From Sarcocystis neurona (taxonomy: Eukaryota; Apicomplexa; Conoidasida; Eucoccidiorida; Sarcocystidae), in contig KL647288.1 in assembly GCA_000727475.1 (NCBI GenBank), forward strand, positions 9,019,590-9,083,589: a stretch of 64,000 bases of DNA, given 5' to 3'. Positions 48,655 through 59,700 of this stretch are shown one piece after another. Numbering within the stretch: the stretch's first letter is position 1; every line of letters starts with the position of its first letter. The translations under genes and the position numbers were made by a program. Under the pieces are notes generated by a model that was not told where the DNA came from, did not search any database, and saw nothing but the letters and a program-made list of their open reading frames with translations.

Positions 48655-49300
48655 TGGTACGTAGTGGAGCACTCTCTAGTATACATATATATACATATAA
48701 CAAATTTAGAACTTTCTCTGGTCTATAGTGGAACATTCTCTAGTATATGTATATGTCTTCTCCCAGTGCGTAGTGGGACGTTCCCTAGGATACGTGTGTA
48801 TATATATACGCTCTCCAGTATATAGTGGAACATTCTCTAGGATACATGCGTATATATATGTATATCTTCCTGTAGTATATAGTGCGGCGTTCACCAGTAT
48901 AGTGGAAAATTCTCTAGGATACATGTGTATATATGTGTATGTCTTCCTCTAGTATATAGTGCCGCGTTCACCAGTATACACGTGGGTGTATATATATGTA
49001 TAATTATACATATATATATACATATGTGTAAGACCTCCTGTGGTAAATAGGGGAAGAACACTTTCGTGTATACAGCTACGCATACACGTGTGTATATGTA
49101 TGTAATCCCTTTATTTGCATGTGGAACATTCTTCAGTACAAATATATTATATAGACATATATGTCTAACTTCCTGGAATACGTAGGAGACCTTTCTCTGG
49201 TGTACACATATGTGTATACTTGTATGTGTATAACCCCTTCTAGTAATTAGTGGGACATTCTCTAGTATAGAGGTATTCATATATGTGTACGCATATTCAC
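48655..49300. repeat. Degenerate minisatellite, about nine copies
   Basis: The core TAGTGGRACATTCTCTAGKATAC recurs near 48664, 48726, 48775, 48824, 48900, 49121 and 49249, with looser copies between. TATATG microsatellite and TCTTCCTCTAG link the cores. A variant block, ATAGTGCSGCGTTCACCAGTATA, occurs at about 48878 and 48957. Spacing is 45-80 bases. It is non-coding. Confidence 0.85.
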
Positions 49301-49379
49301 GTAGAATGCTTCTTCCCCCTTCTGCTGCTGCATTTCCTTCCCTACGCAGTGCAGCAGCGTCGTTTGCCGACCCCACACC

Positions 49380-50275
49380 GTGTGTGCCGTAGCAGCAGCA
49401 GCGTGGGAAGCAACAGCAACAGCGTGATAACAGCGGCTGGGGGACGTGCATGGTGTCGTGACAGCAGCACACGTGGCAGTAGCGGCAGCCCCAGCAGCAG
49501 CAAAACGCCGGTAGTATTAGGAGCCGTAGATCCACCACGCTTTTGCAGCAGCAGCATAGCAGCAGTACATGGAAGCACGCGTGATATGTACAGCAGCAGC
49601 AAGAAAGCGGTGGTCACAGCAGCAGCACCAGTTGTAGCAGCACTGGTTGTCGCAGCAGGAGCAGCAGCACTTGTGGCAGCAGCAGCATCTCCCGTGCCAA
49701 CAGCAGCAGCAGCACTTGTGGCAGCAGCAGTACCACTTGTGGCAGCAGCAGCAGCTGCCGTGGCAACAACAGCAGCAGCGCTTGTGGCAGCAGCACTCGC
49801 ACTTGTGGCAGCAGCTGCATCATTAGCAGTAGCGCTCGTAGCAGCAGCCCCACGTGCTCAGTGCCAGCAGCAGCAAAAGAGCTGAAGGAGGAGAGCAGCT
49901 GCGGGGGAACACGCAGCGCTGGCAGCCCAGCGCCAGTTGCTGCAGAGTCTTACGGCAGATCGCGCGTGGAGGACGCAGAGAGGAAGCAACAACCGCAGCA
50001 GCTGCAGGCGACGACTTTGTTGTAGCAGCAGCCGGAAGGCTTTCTCTCCGTCTTCCTTTCAGAGAGGCAGAACTTTTGAAGAGGCAGCCGCAGCGCGTAG
50101 CTGCGCAGCCGTCTACTTCTCCTCTGCTGTATAAAACGCAGGACAGCAGCAGCAGCATTTTCTCGCGTACGTGGCCGTAGCCCTGCATGTGTGGGACCTG
50201 AACGTGTCGTCTTTTTCTCTCAACGAGCAGCAGCATGCAGCTGTCCCCCCTACATTCGTCGAGAGTGTGCGCCGC
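49380..50275 (+). other. CAG-rich block just upstream of the SNF2 gene
   Basis: CAG/GCA triplets from 49395 to 49860 read as alanine/valine or serine on the + strand. From 49860 to 50275 the sequence is less repetitive with open frames on both strands. A + frame from the ATG at 50278 runs to 50811 and reads protein-like (SEAWFVETLDSGLAQRR). It could be a 5' exon of the SNF2 gene in another phase, but no donor was found that joins it. Confidence 0.35.
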
Positions 50276-50728
50276 ACATGCGCTTGGATTACTGCTGTTT
50301 CTTCAGGCCGCGTCTGTCTCTCTGTGTTCGCGAAAAATCTGAGGCGTGGTTTGTGGAGACGCTCGATAGTGGCCTTGCGCAGCGAAGGGTCTCTGTGGTG
50401 GGGTCGACGAAGCAGCAGCAACAGAGCACCAGAGGCGATTGTTTTGAGCGCCCGGTCTTGGCAGTGGACGGAGAGCAACCCAACGTCACCATGAGTGAGA
50501 GCGGGAGAGGAGAGGACAGGCCAAGCAGCAGCAGCAGAAGCCGCGCTGGCACGGGGACCAGAAGAATACGTTTCTTCTGCTTCAGCACTTGCAGCAGCAG
50601 CACGGGCGGCAGAATCTCCATCCATCACCGCAGCGTCACGTGCCTCGGCAACGGGGAGGGACGCGACGCAGCAGCAGCCGCAGCGCGGGAAGCTGCCGCA
50701 GCCGACGTTTCGGGACCCGCTGGTGTGG

Positions 50729-53700
50729 ATGGATCGCCCTGGAGCCTCTTCGACCGCGAAGACTTCCGCAAAGCTGCTGTCGGCGGCGGCGCAGCTGCAT
50801 GCGCCAGGTGAGCAGCGGCGACAGCTGCCGTTTCTCCGCGCTGCGGGAGCTGCCGTTGTTGCCGCTGGCCACAGCGGCACTTCGCATGCGCGCTGCTCCG
50901 GACCGGGGTCGGGTGCTGCTGGGCGCGCAGCAGCAACAGCAGCAGCGGGAGCCGCAGACGAAACAGGGGTAGCATGTCGAGCAGCAGGTACAGCAGGAGG
51001 TCGTCCACCGGTCCCCACATCGACTTTTTACAGCAGCAGAGGCAGCAGCACCGTGCTATCGCAGCAGCGGATATCTTCAACTGCCGCACCGGGTGTCCTG
51101 CGTGCTGCTGCTGCTCCTGGTGCAGCCAGAGGTGGGTCTGCGAGGAGTGCTGCTTGTAGTGTTGCGGCTGCTGCTGACTCTGGGCCCACAGCTGCTGCTG
51201 CTTCCGCGACTTCACACGGCGCTGCTGCTGGTGCTGCGGCTTCTGGATCTGTGCGTTTTGCTGCTGCCGACTTCACACTTGCCGCTCGACCTTGCGCTGC
51301 TGTCTCGACTTCCCCACGCTCTCCTCTCTGCATCCCTGCTGCTGCTGCTCCTCCCGCTGCTTTTTCTCTTACTTCCTCTGCGGGGAGTGCTGTGGCTACT
51401 GCTGCTGCTGCTGCTGGGGCTGCTGGTGTTGCAGCAGCTTCCCCTCGGCCAGCCGGGCAGGCGCCAGTGGTGCACGCGTATCCGAAGGGGGGGTCGCTGC
51501 AGCAGCTGCTGCGGTCCGCAGGCAAGAGCAGCGATGGCAGCAGCAACGATAGCAGGAGCAGCAACAAGAACAACAGGAAAGAGGAAGTTGTTAGTGGGGA
51601 GAATATTTTTACCTTTGGCAAGCATGCGGGAAAGTCGTTTGCTGCTGTGGCCAGAGATGATGCCAGCTACTGCAGCTGGGCGCTCCAGACGAACAGGCCG
51701 TCTGCTTCCCTCCTGCTCTTCGTCAATTTCCTCAGACAGCAGCAGCAGCAACACCGACAGCAGCAGCAACAGCAGCAACTGGGACAGCTGCAACAGAGAA
51801 AGCAGCCGCAGCAACAGCAGCAGCAGCAGCAACACGGTCGAACGCCGCAGCAACAGCAGCAGTGGCAGCGTGTAGGTGCGGAGGAGCAGCTTTGTGGGGG
51901 GTCAGCTGCAGAGCTGCAACAACAGACACGCCGATCTGCAGCAGTTTCTCCTGCGGGCCTTCCTCCCCCTCTTGTTCCTGCTGCAAGTGCTGCTGCTGCG
52001 GGTGTGCCTGCCGCTTCGGCTGCGCACTTTTCCGCGGCAGCAGAAACTGCAGCAGACCCGCGGGGAGGAGGCGGAGGAGCAGCAGCAGCAGCGGAAGGAA
52101 ACAGAAGAGAGGGGGGACCAGCAGCAGCTGCAGCAGAGGCAGCAAAGAGAGAGAGGATTGCTGCAGAAGAGACAAGAGCAGTGGCACCTGCTGCAACACT
52201 AGTGAACCCGGAAGCCAACGTTTCTTACCGAGCAGCAGCATCACTGCCAACAGTAGGAGGGACTTTGTGCTCCTCGGCGTCCGACACTTTACCAGCAGCA
52301 CTAGCGGCAACAAGACAGAGGGGTTCCACGTGTTACGCAGGAGCAGCAGGCACAGGGAGCAGCGGCGGGGGGAGTTATGACGCAGGAAGACTGGTAGCAG
52401 GAAACAGCGACGGGGGGAGTACAGGAACATTTGTTGCAGCTCCAGGAGCTGCAACAGCAGCGAGAGCAGCTGCCGAGTCAAGCGCTGCAGCCGCAGAACA
52501 AGTGGAAACGACAGCGTGTGGCGGGGCGGCTGCAGCAGCAAAGAGGGGTGGTGGTGCAGCAACAGCAGCAGCAGCGGCAACCGGTACAACAGCAGCCAGC
52601 GCAGCAGCACCCAGCGTAACAGCAGCCAGCGCAGCAGCAGGAGGCGAGTGGGGTGACCTGGATGAGCTGCTGGGTCTGGCGGCCTTCGACTTGCCGTCTG
52701 CTGCTGAGGACTACTCTCCAGGCTGCCAGCAGTCGCCAGCAGCACAGCAGCAGCAGCAGCAAGCAGAGAAACACCGGGGAGACGTTCACGGGAGAAAGAG
52801 GGAGCCGCAGCTAAGTACGCAGCAGCAGCAGTGCGGTGTAAGAGAGCGAGAGGAGAAGGAAGAGATACGGCAGCAAGATGGGCAGCGCAGCTGTTCGCTG
52901 GGAACGGGCGTTGCTGCTAGTAGTCCTGGGGCCTCGGCAGGCCGTGCGACTGGTGTCGCTCCTTCTCTGGGTGCCCACGGAGCTGCTGCTTCTGCTGCTC
53001 CTTCTCGTCTAAGCGGAGACGCAGGGGAAGCAGGGAAAGAGGCAGCAGCAGGCCTGCCTTGTTCTCCTTCTCTGTCGGCCGACGGCCTCTCTGCTTTTGC
53101 ATACGACAAAAACCGTCCTGCTGCTGCTGCTGCATGTGCTCGCTCGGCTGCTGGAACAGCTGGCTGCTGGGCTGCTGCAGCACGGGAGAGGGAAGAGGAG
53201 CAGCAGCAGGGGCGTGTGGCGCGGCCCCCAGGGCGGCGCCTGCTGCCTTTTGACTGCACCAACGTCAGCGGCAGGAGTTTGCTGTTCTCCCCAGCAGCAG
53301 CAGCAGACATCACAGCCGCACTGGCACAGTCGCCAACGAGCCAGGTGCAAGCGACAGCCCACCAAACCAGCAGCAGCAGCAGCGCGCCTCGGTGGCAGCA
53401 GCAACCTCGCGCCCAGCAGCAGGCATCACAGGGGGAGGCATCCCAGCAGGAGGCATCACAGGGGGAGGCATCCCAGCAACAGGCATCACAGCAACAGGCA
53501 TCACAGCAACAGGCATCACAGCAACAGGCGTCACAGCAGCGGACATCACAGCAGCAGGCATCACAGCAGCAGGCATCACAGCAGCAGGCATCACAGCAGC
53601 AGAAGAGGGTTGCTCTCGATGTGGCAGTCGCTCTGGAGATTTGCAGCAGCACGACGTTTCGCGTCGTGGCACAGCGGAGCAGCAGCAACAGCAGCAACAG

Positions 53701-56700
53701 GAAACGCAGCGGAGGAGCAGCAGGCGGTCGCGGGGGAGTGGCGGACGGAGGGTGGATTCCTCATCTCCCGAAGGAAATTTGGATCTCTCTGCAAGTAAGA
53801 CCGACGCGCGTCTCCTATTTTCTTCTCCTTTCTCTTCACCGTTTCTCCTTCGTCCCCCCGTCTCCTCCCCTCTCCCCGCACATATATCTGTCTTCGGTGT
53901 GTCCCCTTGGTTTCTCTTCCCTTCCCACACACACACACACGTCTTTCTCGGAGAATCTCTGCAAAAAATAACTGTGTTGACCTTTCCCTTTGCACCGCCC
54001 TCTGTGTCGCTATCTCCCCTTTTTTTTCTCCCCCGCTCGGTCTGCAGACGGTCACCCGTGTGTCTCGCTTCGGCGTTAACGCAGCAACCGGCCTGCGCCG
54101 CCGCTCCTCCGCCGCTCCTCCGCGGCTCGTCCTTTTGCAAGACTTTCTTCTTGCTGTTCTCTCCTTGGAACTGCTCCCCCGTGTCTCTCTCTTGTGGAGC
54201 GTCTGCAGCTCTGCACACCACCCCACGGCTGTGCCCGTACATCCTCAAATATCCCTACGCACGCGCGCCGATATCCACACACGTCCGTGTAAGGATGCGC
54301 AGAGTTCGAGCCAGAACGACGAAGGGGTCCCCTGTCCATTTTCTCCAGCACTCCCTCTTTGGAGGTCTTCTGCATTTCTCTTCCTTTTGTCGATCTCCCT
54401 TTTATTCGCCCTCTCCTCGTCTCTCCGTGTGTGTGTCCCCGTCTCCGTCCGTTTCTCTCGGGGGTCTTCCCTTCTCCATGTGTCTGTCCCTGTCTTCGCG
54501 TCTCCCTGCGATTTGTCTGCCTCTGCATCTCTTCTTCGCTATTATATGCATGCGCTAATATGTTATATATATTATTTGCTGTTATCTCCCGTCCTCTCCC
54601 TGGTCGTGTCTCTCTTCATTTGCACCCGTCTCCCCCCGTCTCTCTGCAGTTGTCTCCTCTGTGCTTCCCCTCCGTCTCTCGTGGGGTCCCTTTCTTCTCT
54701 CGGCCTCGTGTGTTTCGCAGCCTCCGTTTCTGTCTTCTCCGTCTCTCTGTGTGTGCTTCTCCATTTCACTCCCCCTGTTAGTTCTTCCTCTGTGTTCCTC
54801 TTTCTGAGTTCCTCTCTTCCTTTCTCCGTCAGTCTGTCTCTCTCCGTGAGACCCTATCTGTCTGCTGTTCTCCCCCCGTCTTATACTCTTGCTGTCGATG
54901 TATTTCTGTCTCTGTGTTCCTCTTGCTTTTGGGTCCCCTCTCTGTTCCTCTCTCTGTTTTTTTTTGTCTTTCTGCCCCATCTGTATATATCTGTGTCCCG
55001 TAGGCTCGTTGCGCTTCCCTTTTTCCCGGGGTGAGTAGTAGTGCGCTTTGCCTGGTGCACCTGCGCCACCGGCTGCTGCTGCTGCTGCACCCTTGGACGC
55101 GCTGGCTCCCCTCCATCGTGCTGCTGCTGCAGTACCGTAGGCGCTTGCTTCCCTGAGTGCTGGTGGTGGTGCTGCTGTTGCTGCGCTGCAGGCACTGGCT
55201 CCCCTCGACGCGGTTGCTGCTGCTGCTGCGAGGGAGAGAAATGGTGGAGGACTGCCGTTTTCTCAGTGGACGAGCGCGACCGTCTTCCCGGCAGAAAAGT
55301 ACGAGGCGGTTCTTTCTCATCTACAGCAAGTAAGAGCTTGTCTTTCTGTCTCATTGGCCTACACATACACTTGCGCATATCTGTACACACACACATACGT
55401 ATAGAGGTGTCCATATACATTTCCACATACATACATATACGTATGCATGCATGTATATAAATGCATAGGTGTAGAGGTGTCCATGTGCATTTCCACATGT
55501 ATAGAAATACGTGTGTATGCAGTCGACTGGTGTAAGGAGGGATGAAAGTGGCTGCTGCCCCGTGGGAGCGTGTGTTTCGCGCAGCACTTCACTTTGCCCG
55601 AGCTGCAGGCAGTTCCGCAGTTCGTCCTGCTGGCCTTCCCGGCGTTTAGCTGCTTTGCTGCAGAAGTACGAGTACGACAGAAAACGGCGTTTGTTTTGCT
55701 GAAGCAAATTTCTCCGTCCACCGCGCGCCGACTTGTTCGCATGCGAGACATCCAGCAGCAGGAGCAGCAGCAGCAGGAGCAGCAGCAGCTGCTGCAGGAG
55801 TACATCGCCGCCACACTGCAGCAGAAGCAGCAGCAGGGCAGAGAGGAGCAGCAGATAAATGGAAGAGGTCGACGAAATAAAGATGTGGGCGACGACAAGG
55901 ACTTGCTGCAGGCGCAGCTGCAGCTGCTGCGGCAGCTCAAACCCTTCCAGGTACGTCGTCGCGATAAAGAGCTTCCTGCCTCACTTTCCTTCTCCGCAGA
56001 CAACGTCGTCGCTTTCTCTCTGCAAACTCTCATGCAAACGAGAAGAATTTCTGCATACATGTATACTATCATTAACTCTCTCTCTCTATATATATCTGTG
56101 TCTATCTACGTATATCCATCTGTATCTGTCTAGATCTACCTGTATCTCTCTGTGCGTACCCATATCTATCTACATCTACTTCTCTATGTAGAACTGTCTA
56201 TATCCATCTACAACTACCTATCCATATGTCTGTCTATTCCTGTATCTGTGTGTATCTGTCTATATCTATCTATATCAATCTATAGCTGTCTTTATCTGTA
56301 TCTATCCATATCTGTCTTCGTCCATATCTATGTACATCTACCTATCTGTGTGTGTATCTATCTATCTGTTTGTGTCTCTCTGTGTATCTTTGCTGCCGCT
56401 GATAAGGTGGATGTGGTTAGGTATGTGCGAAGACATGAAGAAGACCTTTGACCGGAACATGTTCCTCCTGTGTCTACTTCCACGTACGCGAGTATGTCTG
56501 TCTCTGGCTCGGAGAATTCGTCTTCTCCTTCTATGTGTGTGTGTGCTCCATCCTCTCCTGGGAGGGTCGGCAGTTTTCTTCGAATTGCAGCGTTGTCGAT
56601 CCTTTTCATTTTGGCGTGCACGCGGGAGAAGCCGGGCGTGGCTTGTGCTGTGCGGCTGCGCGACTTCTCCGTTTTGCCGTCTCTGTCTCGTCTCCCGAAC

Positions 56701-59700
56701 TCCAAACACGCCCGCACACGCGCGCGAGGGCAGCAGCAACAGCAGCAACACGACACTGGCGACGACCGCCTCCACTTTCTTCTTCCGTCTCTTCTTTTGG
56801 GTCTCCATTCTTCGTGACTCTCCTTTCTGTTCTTCTTCTTCTTCTGAATTCTTCCTCTCTTTGGAGAGTTCTCTGCTGTCCCTTCCTGTTCCTTCCTTCT
56901 TGCTGGTCTCTTTTTTCGCGTGTCTTCTCTCCGTGCCCCCGACTTCGTCGTCGTCTTCGCATCATCTCCCGATTTCGTGTCTTTTTCGTCGTTCGTGCTG
57001 CTCCTCTGTGCTCTGCGCACGTGCCTCTCACTCGCCGCATGACGAGAACAGACAGCCACCTCCATATTTTGCATGCGCGGTCTCCATCGTTCTCTCTGTG
57101 TGTAGAGGCGTCCGTCTCCATGTATGTGTCTGTGCGCGTGTATGTATGTGTATATATACGTGTCTCCACATGCCTGTATATGCCCGTTTCTGCCTGCAAA
57201 GGCCGTTGACTGCTACCTCATCGCACGCATCTGTATATATGTCTGCGTGTGTATATAGACCGCTGCAGGCCTGTCTATGTGTGTGTATGTGTGTGTGTGT
57301 GTGTGACTATATGCACATATTTACATGTGTATCTGTGTCTCTTTCTCTATATATTCCTCTATATTTATGTGTGCGTGTCTGTCTACAGAGACCGTTGACT
57401 GCTGTCCGGACGCATGCATCTCTACGTATCCGTGGGTGTGTATATGTGTATGCTGCTGTCGATGTGCGTGTGTGTATGTGTATGTGTGTGTGTTTGTATG
57501 CTCTTATATACGTATGTGCGTATATATGTCATGCAGAGGAAGTGATCTGCTAGATCTGTTCCGTCGAGTAAAAATTCCACGAACCCGTGCCTTCTCCCTG
57601 CACTTCTCCGTACAGGGTGCGCCCTACCGGCGGGCTGCGCTGCACCCATCAACACATATATATGTATGGACAAACGTGCACACGTATTTTCTGCGTGGGG
57701 CCACAGCCGTTTCCCTGCATGCGCACGCGGGCGGTGCCTTCTGCGTGTGCTTCATACACGTTAACAGAGAGAAGTTCGTTGATAACGTACGGGTGTGGAG
57801 AAGTGTGTGTGAACCTGTGCATGCTCTACGTATGCTGGCAGACCCCGTGTGTACGTCTTTGCAGGCTGGGTCACGCATGTAGGTCTCCGTCTCTATTTTC
57901 ACTTTTCTGTCTCTCTCTGCATGCATATATAGAGAGGGAAGTGTATGTGGCGGCATGCATGCGTTGCCTTCTGCATATTTGCGCTGCAGGTGCAGGGGTA
58001 TTTCTTTGCGCTGCAGAGGAACGGGAGAGTGTTGATCGGCGACGAGATGGGGCTGGGGAAGACGCTACAGGCAGGCCTTTTTGCAGTTCTTCTCACTCTG
58101 CATGCGCGGGCCTTTTTTGGCGTGACCGCATGCAGTCGCCGCTGCGGCGTCTCAGTTGCTGTTGCTGCTTCTTCTGCTCTGCGTCCCGCCTCGGACACGC
58201 TTTTCTGCGCGCGCAGCAGCGCTCTCTCTTGCAGACGGGGCTGGCTATGGGGGCGGCCTTCGCTTTCCCTGGTGGCGAGTAGTTTCATTTTGTCTTTCGA
58301 CGGCGTGTCGGTGTGTCTGCTGCTGCATATTGCGGCGTGTGTGTATGTCTCAGTCTACGCGTGTCTACCCACGTACGTGTGTGTGTGTGTGTATCTATAG
58401 TGACGCCGTACACATCAGCAGGAATATGTGCGGCTGCGTGGACGATCTGCAGATGTATTCAGCCAGGAGAGAAATACACGTGTAAACATGGGTCCACATA
58501 CGCATGCATGTATTTACAGAATAGAAAGAAATAACCCTGCGTGCAGCTATATGAAGTAGTTCATGTACACTATATTGCACACGCACACACATACACATAT
58601 ACACCAGTATATGAATGTACACATATATAGCTACATGTGTATGCAGAGACGCACGTGTACTTGGACGTGTAGTGCCTAGACCTAGAGAACCACTTCTTCT
58701 TTCGTAGACACACATATTCATCTATTTATTTGTACATATATATATATCTTAATATAGGTGTGTGAGTGTACATCTATATTTGTGTGTACACATGCGTATG
58801 TACAAAGAGAGGGCGGGTAATGGGGAAAGTGCCAGTATCAACACGCGACAGCACGTATATCCGTAGAATAGATAGACGTATATTTATATGTGTTTTCGGT
58901 AGACGTATGGGGTACACACACGTACATATATATATGAGATGCACCGGCTCACGGCGTCTTTTCAGCAAGAGTCTTGCATGCAAGTCACTTTCTGTGTAGA
59001 CACAAGGCCCCACGGTTTTCTGCTGTCGCGTCAGCTCTTCTTCCTCACTGCCGTTTTCGTCTGTTTGCCCAATCTTCTTCGTCCCCTTCTCTCGTGTCTG
59101 CCTTCCTCTCTGCTGCTGCATTGCATGCAGTGGAGCGCTCTTCTCGCATGCAGTTGCACAGGGTCTTAGCAAGCGCGCGGCACACACGCACCTTCTGCGC
59201 TTGCGGGGTCTTGAGAGCCACGCTGAATTTGTCCATGCGGCAGCCAAAGTCGCTGCATGCACGGGTGCTGCCCCCTGCAGGCCTGCAGCTTGGTATTCTC
59301 CTAGACGCTGCGGTGGGTGCAGCTGCTCACTCGGCGACGCAGTTCGCGCGACAGACGAAAACTTTCTCTTGCTGTCTCTTGCTGTCTCTCCGTGTGTCTC
59401 CCCGTCTCGCCGTCTCTTCCTTTCTGTGTGTCTTTTTCTCGGTTCCCGAGCAGGACAGTTTGCTGTTGCTGCTGCTCGTGTGCATGCGGGGACTGGTGCA
59501 GGCGCTGGCAGTTGCAGCCTTTTATCGAGACGAGTGGCCTCTGCTGGTCATCTGCCCTTCGTCGATGTAAGAGAAACGGACACAGCAACAGCCGAAGAGC
59601 AGCAGCAGAAATGCAGCGGCAGGGAAGAAAGCACCAGCAGCAGCAGGATCTGCTACATGCGTTTGTGGTTATGTGCATCTAGACATATATGTATATATAT

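Noticed and set aside
50113..51018. Minus-strand 300-codon frame upstream of and overlapping SNF2 exon 1
   Set aside because: It has no ATG at its start, no motif, and overlaps the + frame that leads into the GKxxGK and HARP regions.
55045..55191. Extending SNF2 exon 2 upstream in its alanine frame
   Set aside because: The frame meets an in-frame TAG just before 55141; the TGCAG acceptor ending at 55191 gives the right phase and avoids it.
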